DNA of 10,782 nt from Candidatus Hermodarchaeota archaeon (GTDB lineage: Archaea; Asgardarchaeota; Hermodarchaeia; Hermodarchaeales; Hermodarchaeaceae). This document shows positions 1-7,634 of this stretch, piece by piece. The stretch spans positions 1 to 10,782 of the forward strand of contig JAEOSV010000284.1 of assembly GCA_016840185.1 (NCBI GenBank). Reading direction: 5' to 3'. A program made the translations under genes and the position numbers. Under the pieces are notes generated by a model. It searched no databases. It had not been told where the DNA came from and saw nothing but the letters and a program-made list of their open reading frames with translations. Position 1 is the stretch's first letter, and each line of letters begins with the position of its first letter.

Positions 1-420
1 CCGCCGGATCGATTACTTATCGATGCAGGAAAAGCGACGAATGTAAATAATGCATCTATTGTAATTCGTGTTGAATATGGAAAATCGAAAATTCTTCTGA
101 GCGGTGATGCCCAATTTGGCAGCTGGTCTCATATGAGAATTAATCATAAGGATGAGCTGAGAGCACAGGCGCTTAAAGTCGCCCACCATGGGAGCAAACA
201 TGGCAATTTTCTTGAAGCTCTCGAAATTGTTAACCCAAATTATGCAATCATATCGGCAGGAGATCGGGATTTGGAAAAATTCCCTCACAAAACTGCCATA
301 GAAGCGCTGGAAGAGGTTGTCCCATATAAAACGCGAATTCTCAATACGAAGGACGTAGGAAATGTAATTATTACGAGTAATGGAACAACACGACTTTCCG
401 TTGACTGGGAGAAGAAATAG
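1..420 (+). CDS. ComEC-type metallo-beta-lactamase-fold protein, C-terminal part (5' end outside window)
   Basis: The frame is open from base 1 and ends at TAG 418-420, so this is the last ~139 residues of a longer protein. The visible part reads LLIDAGK, then NNASIVIRVEYGKSKILLSGDA, broken here as NNASIVIRV and ILLSGDA, then LKVAHHGSKHGN. In ComEC/Rec2-type metallo-beta-lactamase domains the Asp of SGDA and the His pair of HHGS belong to the metal site; the first metal motif (HxHxDH) would lie upstream of the window. The closing region (NPNYAIISAGDRD and FPHKTAIEAL) also fits this family, where a late 'HP' or 'HK' segment follows the last strand. Members are DNA-uptake nucleases or stand-alone hydrolases; with no view of the N-terminus I cannot tell whether ComEC transmembrane domains are attached. 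It heads an operon with the next two genes. Confidence 0.85.
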   Translation, partial: PPDRLLIDAGKATNVNNASIVIRVEYGKSKILLSGDAQFGSWSHMRINHKDELRAQALKVAHHGSKHGNFLEALEIVNPNYAIISAGDRDLEKFPHKTAIEALEEVVPYKTRILNTKDVGNVIITSNGTTRLSVDWEKK

Positions 421-444
421 TAAGATTCAGGAAGTGAGAAAAAT

Positions 445-1761
445 ATGGCTTCAAAGAAAGACCAAGAAAACCCTAATCAACAACTAGGAGAACAGAATGA
501 GGAATCAAGACCCGATTATTTATTGTTTTTTGCGAAAGTTCTTGCTATAGTCGGTTTGCCGCTGTTAATAATTGGAATATTATTTGCACTTTGGTCTTTT
601 GATGCAGTTATCGTTTTGAAGGTAATTTTCCCTGCTGAAGAACAGTTCTTTGAGTATCTGATTGGAACATGGGGGGGAATAGTTCCAATGGGAATGCAAC
701 CTGAGTTTCTCTATGGAAATGCGTCTTTGTATCACGATTTGGGAATTATACTATCGACATTGGGTCTCATTTGTTTATTTGTAGCAGCGACTTACATAAT
801 CCGAGAGTTGTTATCTCGTCCCCGTGTTCCTCGTGATTCTAAGGAGTATTTTATTTGGTTTTTCAAATGGAGTGACACATATTTTGTTTTGACAAGTATC
901 CTTCTTCTGATTGCATGGGCGGGTATTTGGGTATTTATTCATCAAGCCTACATTATTGAGTTGGAAACTTGGCGCGGAAACCTTACTAATCCCCAGCTGT
1001 ATGCTTTCCTTGGTCTTTCTTCCCCTGGTCTGCTAAGATGGGGTATTATCATCATCGTAATAACAGTGTGCATTTTGGGCATATTCGTCTATGGGTATCT
1101 CTCACCGAAACAAGTAGAGGTTAGGGAAACAAATCCCCTACCAGGGGCAGCCACACCTCCAAATAGAGTGGAGTGGGGAGGGTGGTTCAAAACTTCTTAC
1201 ATAAACAGTGACTGGCTCTTTTACTTCATAATCTTCATATTTTACATTTTCATGTACTTTGGGTTCTGGATATTTTTATTTGAGGGTTTCTTTGCCAAAG
1301 CAAATGATATTCCGATTATCTGGGCACTATTCGCCGTTATTCCCGGTTTAGAAATAATTTGGCCACATGAAAACTACTATTTGGCAGGTATAATTGTGGT
1401 AATTGTATGTTTTGGTGTTTTACTCATCTTAATGAAATGGATTAGTCGTAATCCTAAATATTCACTTGATGAAGTTCCAGATCGAAGATTAGTGAAGATA
1501 TCTGAGTTTGCTGCCAGAATGAAAAAGAGTGGATATTGGTTCGTGGGGATTTCACTGATTACCATTTTATATCTTTCAATTAGTATCTTCTTATTCATCG
1601 GAAGTTTTAATCTCATACCTATTAGCGATGTCCTAGCTCTGTATTATCACAGAATTGCACAGAGGCTTATGTTCGTTTGGGCAATTGTTATGTTCTATCT
1701 AATTATCATAGAGCGCAGTGGGGAGCGGATTAAGCTAGAAAATCAAACTCAGGAAAAATGA
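445..1761 (+). CDS. Polytopic membrane protein of unknown function (438 aa, 8-9 TM)
   Basis: Start ATG 445 follows GGAAGTGAG at 430-438, a near match to the archaeal/bacterial Shine-Dalgarno consensus with 6-base spacing, and lies 24 bases after the upstream stop. A polar N-terminus of about 24 residues (Glu/Asn/Gln-rich, presumably cytoplasmic) precedes hydrophobic segments at about 27-51, 97-120, 145-166, 197-219, 255-282, 290-306 (weak), 310-332, 364-387 and 407-422. Loops between TM1 and TM2 (residues 52-96) and TM4 and TM5 (220-254) are longest. I see no catalytic or transporter signature and do not recognise the family. The tight spacing on both sides suggests co-translation with the metallo-beta-lactamase protein and the anchored extracellular protein, so a shared envelope-linked role is the reasonable inference, without further support. 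Confidence 0.85.
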   Translation: MASKKDQENPNQQLGEQNEESRPDYLLFFAKVLAIVGLPLLIIGILFALWSFDAVIVLKVIFPAEEQFFEYLIGTWGGIVPMGMQPEFLYGNASLYHDLGIILSTLGLICLFVAATYIIRELLSRPRVPRDSKEYFIWFFKWSDTYFVLTSILLLIAWAGIWVFIHQAYIIELETWRGNLTNPQLYAFLGLSSPGLLRWGIIIIVITVCILGIFVYGYLSPKQVEVRETNPLPGAATPPNRVEWGGWFKTSYINSDWLFYFIIFIFYIFMYFGFWIFLFEGFFAKANDIPIIWALFAVIPGLEIIWPHENYYLAGIIVVIVCFGVLLILMKWISRNPKYSLDEVPDRRLVKISEFAARMKKSGYWFVGISLITILYLSISIFLFIGSFNLIPISDVLALYYHRIAQRLMFVWAIVMFYLIIIERSGERIKLENQTQEK

Positions 1762-1786
1762 ATAGGTGTATGTAAAAATAAAATAA

Positions 1787-2968
1787 ATGAAGGTATTGTC
1801 TGGAGGGCGGAACGATTTGTCAAATCTCTTTGAGAGGCATTTCAAGAAAATCGTTGGAGTGATTATCTTTGTTATTCTGTGCATTGCGGGTTTGATTGGT
1901 GGTCCGGTCGTCATTCAAGTTGTACATGATCAGGCTCTTGAGAGTCAACATCAAGATTTAGCGTATTACTGGGCGCCTGTTTGGTTTCAAGACACCTATC
2001 CTGAAATCGATGGCGAGTTTGGGTTGATTTATGATTATATTACAAACTTTGATTATGATGGGGATTGGGTGGGAAATAATAATGCAGATAATATCGAAAA
2101 TTTCCCGTTACCTGCATATGTCTATTATTCTGTAGTCGAGACCGCTACACATTGGTTCATTGGGTACTATGATTATCATCCCCTTGATTGGAATTATCCT
2201 TCTATCCATTGGCATGAAAATGATATGGAAGGTCTTTTGCTTGTCATTAGTAAGTCTGGAGGGTTGCCGTGGGGTGAATTCTTGTGCATGGTAACGGAAG
2301 CACATGCAGAGTTCTGGCAATACATAGATGAGCAAACCGCGCCATCAAATAGTGTTGAAGAATGGTCTGGACCAGAAGTCATTTTCTCGGAAGATATTGA
2401 TGGGGATGTGGGGTGGACTTCCATAGCCCCATACCCACTCGCCCATCTCTTTGCAGATCATGAACATCTAAAAGTTTTTGTCGAGTCTAGAGGACATGGA
2501 GTCTATGGAGAAGGAAAAGACGCGTATAGATACCCGATTCTTGATGTTGAACGATTCGATGAAAACTGGGATGGAGATAATTTTCCGTTAGATATGGGCA
2601 TTATCTATTATCCATCAACAGTGGCTGAAGAACCACAACAAAGTGGAACGAATCCCCACATCTATGAAGCTGGTTATGCTTTAATCAAAATTGACGTCCT
2701 GTGGGATAGACGTTTTGATATTGGTGAGGCTTGCCCCTTCAGCAGCGATGATGCTTTCAATGGAGATGACGGAACCTCGAATGCGGCAAACCCACCTTGG
2801 GGGTGGGATGATTCCAATGATTTTCTGTGGATTGTAAATAATATTCCAATATACCCACTTAAGGGAGATATCCTTTGTCATCCAGCGCGCCTTATAGCAA
2901 TCCATTTTAAAATTCCAGGTTGGCCAGAGATAGAAGATATCATTTACACCTATAATCCGTTCTTATGA
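1787..2968 (+). CDS. Membrane-anchored extracellular protein, Trp/His/Asp-rich, possibly Vps62/NPP1-like fold
   Basis: A single N-terminal hydrophobic segment at residues ~21-46 (KKIVGVIIFVI onward) acts as signal anchor; the remaining ~345 residues are soluble and acidic. Notable clusters are HWFIGYYDYHPLDW (122-135), HWHENDMEG (141-149), and HLKVFVESRGHGVY (227-240). The last two resemble the HEND/E and 'Hp-V-Y-V-a-g-sHa' segments of Vps62-like and necrosis-inducing-like beta-sandwich proteins, but I hold this weakly. Many Asp/Asn residues (for example NFDYDGDWVGNNNADN, 87-102) could bind calcium. The start is debatable: ATG 1787 has no close Shine-Dalgarno, whereas TTG 1817 (codon 11) sits 10 bases after GGAGG at 1802-1806 and would still leave the anchor whole. 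It is the last gene of the three-gene operon, 25 bases after the preceding stop. Confidence 0.8.
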   Translation: MKVLSGGRNDLSNLFERHFKKIVGVIIFVILCIAGLIGGPVVIQVVHDQALESQHQDLAYYWAPVWFQDTYPEIDGEFGLIYDYITNFDYDGDWVGNNNADNIENFPLPAYVYYSVVETATHWFIGYYDYHPLDWNYPSIHWHENDMEGLLLVISKSGGLPWGEFLCMVTEAHAEFWQYIDEQTAPSNSVEEWSGPEVIFSEDIDGDVGWTSIAPYPLAHLFADHEHLKVFVESRGHGVYGEGKDAYRYPILDVERFDENWDGDNFPLDMGIIYYPSTVAEEPQQSGTNPHIYEAGYALIKIDVLWDRRFDIGEACPFSSDDAFNGDDGTSNAANPPWGWDDSNDFLWIVNNIPIYPLKGDILCHPARLIAIHFKIPGWPEIEDIIYTYNPFL

Positions 2969-3017
2969 CCATGAATGGATTACACTGAATACTATTGAGT
3001 AACAATTCCAGTTAATG

Positions 3018-3069
3018 TTCCCTGCATTATGATTTCAAAATTAGTCACTTGATAAAATCTTGCAGGGAA
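3018..3069. repeat. Long-loop perfect inverted repeat (9-bp arms)
   Basis: TTCCCTGCA at 3018-3026 is the exact reverse complement of TGCAGGGAA at 3061-3069, with a 34-base AT-rich loop. It lies between the convergent ends of the operon (stop 2968) and the methyltransferase gene (stop 3163), directly left of repeat copy 1. It could act as a bidirectional terminator or be an edge of the repeat unit; no T-run follows the right arm on the plus strand. Confidence 0.5.
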
Positions 3070-3070
3070 T

Positions 3071-3140
3071 ATCGGTATCACTTTCTGTTACACTGGTGTT
3101 GTACCGATCCGTTGTGGTGGACGACCACTTTTCTTTTTCT
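3071..3140 (+). repeat. Dispersed intergenic repeat, copy 1
   Basis: Left hairpin: lower arms ATCGGTA 3071-3077 and TACCGAT 3102-3108, inner arms ACAC 3090-3093 and GTGT 3096-3099. Alternative right hairpin: GTTG 3098-3101 + TACC 3102-3105 against GGTG 3116-3119 + bulged GA + CGAC 3122-3125. It ends with GACCAC and a T-rich tract to 3139. Orientation is plus, 103 bases after the operon stop and antisense to the 3' flank of the methyltransferase gene (stop 23 bases away). With copy 3 it shares an identical run covering GGACGACCAC plus the following TTTTCTTTTTC. Confidence 0.75.
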
Positions 3141-3162
3141 AATCTTTATTCTTGAAAGTGTT

Positions 3163-4017
3163 TCATTTTTTTCGTGCGATAAGAGTTATCCATGCGGGGA
3201 GGCCAGCACGTGGGTTGTGTTGCCAGTTGGTGGGATCGGTATCTCCAGTTTTGGATTTGGAGGGGGTGTACCAGAAGTAGGGCTCTTTGGCAAGTTCTTC
3301 GTGTATGCAGAGGAGTTCAAGACCGCTGGTTATTATGGCATTGAGCAGGTCGCTCAATGTCCAGTGGAAGTTGTATGCGGGGATCAAATCCTTTTGGTGG
3401 CGCGTGGGGATTTCGTCTTGTTGGTTATAGGATTGGCCGCTGTCGGGATGATATGGGTTTTCGAATGGTCCGGTGGTAAAGTAGGGTTTGTGCATGTGAA
3501 ATGGTGCAGGATAGTTGGTCCAGGGTCGTTGGAAGGGGTGGATGTCATAGGAGAGGAAGAGGCCGTGGGGTTTGAGGATGCGGTGGGCTTCGGCGTAAAA
3601 GGTGGGGGGTGTGGCGATCCAGACCATGACGCCGTTGGTGTGGCAGACGAGGTCAAATTGGTTCGCATCAAGGGGGTGGAGGTCGGTGACGTCGGCGTGA
3701 ATGAAGTTAATGGCGAGATTGAGCTTCTTTGCTCGCTTGGCGGCAATCTGGAGCTGGCGCTTGGAGAAGTCAACGGAGGTGACCTGGGCGCCTAATCCTG
3801 CCAAAGCAAAGGCGGCATAGTTATCACCACTAGCGAGCAGGCAGATCTTTTTGCCTGTAAGCGAGCCGAGGAATCGGTCAAGGAGCTTGAGCGTTTCTCT
3901 TTCCAGTCCCACAGTGGGATCCCTGAGACACTGCTGCCAGTCATCTTCACGTTGGTGCTGGTACCGTTCCGCATGTTGTTCCCATCGTTGCTGATTCGCG
4001 TCATGAAACTCATTCAT
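3163..4017 (-). CDS. Class I SAM-dependent methyltransferase (284 aa)
   Basis: Residues 58-66 (ICLLASGDN) form motif I, the glycine-rich SAM-binding loop in its LaSGdN variant. VTSVDFS (79-85) supplies the acidic residue, D83, that usually binds the ribose hydroxyls. FIHADVTDL (105-113) is motif III, and FDLVC (121-125) is the strand-4 motif of the Rossmann fold. HRILKPHGLFLSYD (145-158) is the typical 'lkpgG' turn and strand 5. The C-terminal region, HWTLSDLLNAIITSGLEL (218-235), is also usual for small-molecule methyltransferases of the ubiquinone/tellurite-resistance type. Substrate is unknown. GGGGA lies 8 bases before the ATG as a weak Shine-Dalgarno. The coding strand is A/C-rich and looks higher in G+C than the operon to the left. 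The gene stands alone, on the opposite strand, between repeat copies 1 and 2. Confidence 0.9.
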   Translation of the reverse strand: MNEFHDANQQRWEQHAERYQHQREDDWQQCLRDPTVGLERETLKLLDRFLGSLTGKKICLLASGDNYAAFALAGLGAQVTSVDFSKRQLQIAAKRAKKLNLAINFIHADVTDLHPLDANQFDLVCHTNGVMVWIATPPTFYAEAHRILKPHGLFLSYDIHPFQRPWTNYPAPFHMHKPYFTTGPFENPYHPDSGQSYNQQDEIPTRHQKDLIPAYNFHWTLSDLLNAIITSGLELLCIHEELAKEPYFWYTPSKSKTGDTDPTNWQHNPRAGLPAWITLIARKK

Positions 4018-4055
4018 TTTCTATTCCCCACAGTAATATGTATGTTAAATTGTCG

Positions 4056-4077
4056 CAGTTTCTGTCTACTAGAACTG
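4056..4077 (-). promoter_or_regulatory. Small hairpin in the 5' flank of the methyltransferase gene
   Basis: CAGTT-T-CT at 4056-4063 can pair with AGAACTG at 4071-4077 (7 bp with one bulged T, 7-base loop). It lies about 40 bases upstream of the methyltransferase start. It could be an operator or leader hairpin, or chance. No convincing TATA box was found for this gene; AT-rich sequence around 4040-4050 is the best candidate. Confidence 0.25.
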
Positions 4078-4127
4078 GAACGTTGTCTATGATGGATTTC
4101 ATATCTTAAGCATTTTTGTGGGTGTCT

Positions 4128-4216
4128 GAGAGTGGAGTGGGCAATGGGAGCGGGTGTAGATACCGGAAACACTGGTGTTGTACGATCTGTTGTGGTGGTT
4201 GGTCGCATATTTTCTG
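4128..4216 (+). repeat. Dispersed intergenic repeat, copy 2 (long form)
   Basis: Left hairpin: TAC 4161-4163, bulge CGGA, AACAC 4168-4172, TG, GTGTT 4175-4179, GTA 4180-4182. The upstream block 4128-4160 (GAGAGTGGAGTGGGC then GCGGGTGTA) aligns with the same block in copy 4. The 3' part diverges: after GTGGTGG it reads TTGGTCGC instead of ACGACCAC, and the T-tract is short. This copy lies in the divergent region between the methyltransferase (minus) and the large secreted protein (plus), so it ends no plus-strand gene. It is the main content of the 372-base gap 4018-4389, together with the promoter listed next. Confidence 0.75.
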
Positions 4217-4325
4217 ATAGATTTGTGTGTTTGATTGTTGTGGAATTTGTGGGAAGAAGATTTTGTTAGTGAATGTATTAGGATTGTTTGTGTTTAACTA
4301 GAGAATTCGAACGGGTTTCCTTAAG

Positions 4326-4336
4326 AAATATATAAG
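4326..4336 (+). promoter_or_regulatory. Archaeal TATA box (with BRE-like A-rich 5' flank) for the large secreted protein
   Basis: AAATATATAAG at 4326-4336, preceded by AAG, matches the archaeal TBP-binding consensus and purine-rich BRE. Transcription would start about 25 bases downstream, near 4355-4360, giving a leader of roughly 30 bases that carries a Shine-Dalgarno sequence. This is the best evidence in the window for an archaeal host. Confidence 0.7.
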
Positions 4337-4349
4337 CTGGTTATCAAAA

Positions 4350-4380
4350 GGGAGATGAATCCCAGATTGGGATTGGAGGA
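4350..4380 (+). promoter_or_regulatory. Overlapping hairpins next to the Shine-Dalgarno of the large secreted protein
   Basis: AATCCCA 4358-4364 pairs perfectly with TGGGATT 4368-4374 around a 3-base loop and ends directly at the Shine-Dalgarno GGAGGA 4375-4380 (ATG at 4390). GGGA 4350-4353 can instead pair with TCCC 4360-4363, which would break the first hairpin. The site lies at or just after the predicted transcription start, so it may be a palindromic operator or a leader switch that controls access of ribosomes. Confidence 0.45.
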
Positions 4381-4389
4381 AGACGGAAT

Positions 4390-7300
4390 ATGGATAGAAA
4401 ACCCTTACTAGTTAGTATTCTAGTTATCGCCATTGTTGGACTTTTGATTGTTCCCACCGTACAGCCTTCCGCGGTTCATTCTTCACCAATGATTATTTCA
4501 TCGAAGAATATTGATCCGCCATTACTTTCAAATGCTATCGATGTCGGTGTCAGCCTCTCAGAGAGTGGCAACACGATAGAGGAATCATCTGGGGTGGAAA
4601 TGGGGTATCCTGTGGTGCCTTCCGAATCTGAAGAGGTTAACGCTTCAGTCGCCACGGATAAAACCACATATTTGTGCAATGAAACAGTTACAATAAACGG
4701 TCAGAATTTTACCTCCTTAACTGCAACTACTGTGACAATAGAACGTCCTTGTTGTTGTGGGCAACATGAGAACCACGTAGATGTCTTCGACAATATCGTC
4801 ACAGACGACCTTGGTTTCTTCGTTTTGGATTATCACCAAACAGCCGCAACTGGAATCTATAATATCACAGCCTCTGATGGTCTGAAGTCAGCTGAGATTT
4901 CGTTTATCGTAGTCTCATGTTTTATTTGGACGGATAAAATGGTCTACCAACCAAATGAAAACGCAATCATTAGTGGTGCGGGATTCATTCCCAATGCACA
5001 AGTCACCATTACTGTTCACGCTCCCGATAATTCTACGATGACATGGGTTGTAACCTCCGATACTTCAGGAACTATCTCCACAACGTATCTTGTCGAAAAT
5101 GGTGCTGGCATCTATTATGTCTTCGCTGAAGATGGAACTAATACAGTTACCACATGGTTTGCTGACCCCATCATCCTCGTTACTCCCCTAATTGGTGCGA
5201 TTGGGACGTGGGTGACTGTCAAAGGCTTTGGCTTTTGGGGCCATGGAGCCGTATATTTCAGCGGAGTGAAAGTTGCGAATTTCATTGCTGGTGGCCTTCT
5301 AGGAGAATTTCTCGTAGTTTTCGAGGTCCCAGAGTGGGCTGTCCCTGGAATGGTTTACCTGATTTCAGCCGTAAGTGGTATTTGGATACAACACCAAATT
5401 TGTTTCCCTGAGTACTGTTGGCAATGTGAACCCACTTGTCTTCTGTATATCTTTGGTGTGTGTGTCTTGCCCACTGTAATCTGTTGGCGCTATGTATGTG
5501 GTGAAGTCTGTATACTACTCCCGCCACTATACATAGAATTTGCCAGCATTCTCCCATTGCCGTTCCTTGTTGAGCCAAGCCCTCCTTTGGACAAAATCGC
5601 CCCTATCACTGAACGGATAATTGATGGAATTTTGGGATACGACGACTGGTATGTCTCTGAAGTAACTCTAAGGCTGCACCCAAGTGATGACTACTCAGGT
5701 GTTGATCGAACCTACTATAGAATCGGTGAAACAGGACCCTATTCACAATACAGCGCCCCCCTTGAGTTCACTACAGATGGAGAATACAATGTGTATTACT
5801 ATTCAATTGACAATGAAGGTAATGTTGAATCACCAAAGCAGGTAACCATCAAAATTGATAGAACTACGCCAACAACCGAATTTACACCAACAGGTACAGT
5901 TGGATTGAATTCATGGTTTATTTCATCGGTGATTGCCTCCTTTACAGCTAATGATCCCTTACCTGGCTCAGGGTTGAAAACGACCTTTTATCGAATCAAT
6001 GATCCAGAAGGCACTTGGAATCCTTATACAACTGATTTCGAGCTACTGGATGGAACTTACACAATTGAGTTTTATTCAGTGGATATGGCTGGAAATGAAG
6101 AAGCCGTTAATTCAATTACAATCCAAATAGACAGCCAAGCCCCGAATACAACAGATATCCCTGATGGTATTCAAGGAGATGCTGGTTGGTATGTTTCGTA
6201 TGTGTCTTTAGAACTTGTTGCAACTGATCCAGTTCCAAGTTCAGGGATCTGGTATACAGAATTTAGTTATGATACTACAACTTGGTTTGATTACACAGAT
6301 CTAATTCCTCTGACGAACGAAGGAATTACAACAATATACTATCGAAGTATCGACCAAGCAGGTAATATCGAAGAGTTCAAGTCGACGACAATTCAAATCG
6401 ATAAAACAGCACCTACAACAGAATTATCTTTTGAAACTTATTATCTTGATACTCTCAATACTATCTTCATAACCAGTGAAACCGTATTCGCTTTATCAGC
6501 ATCGGATGAAGTTCTTGGAGTAGCCGACGTTTCTGGTGTAAAGAACACATATTATCGAATCAATAACGGAGAATTGCAAATATGTCTCGAGCCATTCTCC
6601 CTTCGTGGACCAGATGGAGTCTACACTATTGAATTCTTTAGCACCGACTTTGCTGGAAACGAAGAGATGCCACATTCAACTCAAACCATTACCCTAGTTA
6701 GCCTCTCAGTAAATTCATACCTTACGGATAGTAGTTTCAACCCCATCTCCTTTTTTGATTTCATTTTTACAAAGAACAACAAAGAAGGCGGCTATAAACT
6801 CGTGGCCACCAATCCAGGGCAATTCTACTATAACCTTGAAATCACAAACAATTGGCCACTTCCCCTTGACACACTAGTTGTTGAAGCACTCCTTCCTACA
6901 GAATTTATACTGAAAGGCGCTATGCCAATCCATGTATACCTTGATGGAAACGACATCACTGGACAATGCGTAATTACTGGCACAACCGTAACGGTGACAA
7001 ATGTTCCCGTTGGCAGCAAAGTTTACATTGCAATGCACATGGATTTTAGTCTCAAAGGATGCAACTTCAACTCACTTGAGGACTTTATGGTTGAAACCTA
7101 CCAGTTTGACACAAACGTGGTAGGCTCAGCGGGAATAGTTCCCTCCCAAGGTAACGGCCTTTATGGAACATACCAAACTGCAGACAACTTAACAGCACAT
7201 CAGAAGAAAACCACCGCGATTGCAGGTTACATCAAAGATGCTGATGGAAACCCATTGGCGAATCAGCTAGTTGAACTCTTTGATGCAGACAATAACCTAA

Positions 7301-7452
7301 TTGATACTACACTTACAAATGATGACGGATTCTTCTATTTCATAGACATATCAAGTGGCGAGTATGAAATCCACGTAAATGGATACATAGAGACTGTGAG
7401 TGCAACGAAAAACGAATTATCTTTGATATTCATAACCATGGAAAATCTCTAG
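4390..7452 (+). CDS. Secreted multidomain protein: Ig/IPT-like modules, Cys cluster, four OmpL47-type repeats, carboxypeptidase-regulatory-like end (1020 aa)
   Basis: Signal peptide or anchor at residues 5-25 (LLVSILVIAIVGLLIV). Two Ig-like modules start with 'TDKTTYLCNETVTINGQNFT' (89-108) and TDKMVYQPNENAIISGAGF (181-199). An IPT/TIG-like module follows at about 261-330 (GTWVTVKGFGFWG). Residues 338-374 hold eight Cys among hydrophobic residues; a CCC triplet sits at 121-123. Four repeats of about 90 residues (about 405-490, 491-581, 582-671, 672-770) each end in a motif like G-Y-I-Y-Y-S-D-x-x-GN-E (IDNEGNVE, VDMAGNEE, IDQAGNIE, TDFAGNEE), typical of OmpL47-type Ig-like domains. Residues ~785-935 look like a further beta-domain, and 941-1018 (IAGYIKDADGNPLANQLVEL) is a carboxypeptidase-regulatory-like fold. 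There is no C-terminal TM segment. It probably is a surface or released adhesin-like or S-layer-associated protein. It has its own promoter and terminator, hence is monocistronic. Confidence 0.9.
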   Translation: MDRKPLLVSILVIAIVGLLIVPTVQPSAVHSSPMIISSKNIDPPLLSNAIDVGVSLSESGNTIEESSGVEMGYPVVPSESEEVNASVATDKTTYLCNETVTINGQNFTSLTATTVTIERPCCCGQHENHVDVFDNIVTDDLGFFVLDYHQTAATGIYNITASDGLKSAEISFIVVSCFIWTDKMVYQPNENAIISGAGFIPNAQVTITVHAPDNSTMTWVVTSDTSGTISTTYLVENGAGIYYVFAEDGTNTVTTWFADPIILVTPLIGAIGTWVTVKGFGFWGHGAVYFSGVKVANFIAGGLLGEFLVVFEVPEWAVPGMVYLISAVSGIWIQHQICFPEYCWQCEPTCLLYIFGVCVLPTVICWRYVCGEVCILLPPLYIEFASILPLPFLVEPSPPLDKIAPITERIIDGILGYDDWYVSEVTLRLHPSDDYSGVDRTYYRIGETGPYSQYSAPLEFTTDGEYNVYYYSIDNEGNVESPKQVTIKIDRTTPTTEFTPTGTVGLNSWFISSVIASFTANDPLPGSGLKTTFYRINDPEGTWNPYTTDFELLDGTYTIEFYSVDMAGNEEAVNSITIQIDSQAPNTTDIPDGIQGDAGWYVSYVSLELVATDPVPSSGIWYTEFSYDTTTWFDYTDLIPLTNEGITTIYYRSIDQAGNIEEFKSTTIQIDKTAPTTELSFETYYLDTLNTIFITSETVFALSASDEVLGVADVSGVKNTYYRINNGELQICLEPFSLRGPDGVYTIEFFSTDFAGNEEMPHSTQTITLVSLSVNSYLTDSSFNPISFFDFIFTKNNKEGGYKLVATNPGQFYYNLEITNNWPLPLDTLVVEALLPTEFILKGAMPIHVYLDGNDITGQCVITGTTVTVTNVPVGSKVYIAMHMDFSLKGCNFNSLEDFMVETYQFDTNVVGSAGIVPSQGNGLYGTYQTADNLTAHQKKTTAIAGYIKDADGNPLANQLVELFDADNNLIDTTLTNDDGFFYFIDISSGEYEIHVNGYIETVSATKNELSLIFITMENL

Positions 7453-7466
7453 CCAAAAATAAACTT

Positions 7467-7500
7467 AGGGAGCGCTAAGCCGCTCCCTTCTCCCTTTTTC
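7467..7500 (+). terminator. Intrinsic-type terminator after the large secreted protein
   Basis: AGGGAGCG 7467-7474 pairs perfectly with CGCTCCCT 7481-7488 around the loop CTAAGC, followed by a pyrimidine tract ending in TTTTTCT. It starts 15 bases after the stop codon. Because this gene already has a terminator, repeat copy 3 about 65 bases further on is not needed to end it. Confidence 0.8.
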
Positions 7501-7565
7501 TATTGATTCTAGAATTTTATTGGTAATCATAGATGATTCTAAGCGAGGGTTCATCTAGTAAGAGC

Positions 7566-7634
7566 CTGAGTGTATACTAATAGAAACATGGATGTTCTAC
7601 GATCTGCTAGGGAGGACGACCACTTTTCTTTTTC
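7566..7634 (+). repeat. Dispersed intergenic repeat, copy 3
   Basis: Left hairpin: TAG 7581-7583, bulged A, AACAT 7585-7589, GG, ATGTT 7592-7596, CTA 7597-7599. Compared with AACAC/GTGTT in copies 2 and 4, both arms changed together (C-G to T-A). Then GATCTGCTAGGGA and GGACGACCAC followed by a long T-rich tract to 7634. It lies in the 355-base gap 7453-7807. The right-hand hairpin seen in copies 1, 4 and 5 is not well formed here. Confidence 0.75.

Noticed and set aside
3049..3795. A 248-residue plus-strand reading frame
   Set aside because: It is the antisense shadow of the methyltransferase gene plus repeat copy 1; the translation is Val/Gly-rich with no domain, while the minus-strand frame has clear SAM-binding motifs.
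7530..7570. C/D-box RNA next to copy 3 (ATAGATGATT and CTGA)
   Set aside because: There is no true RTGATGA C box and the other copies lack both boxes in register.
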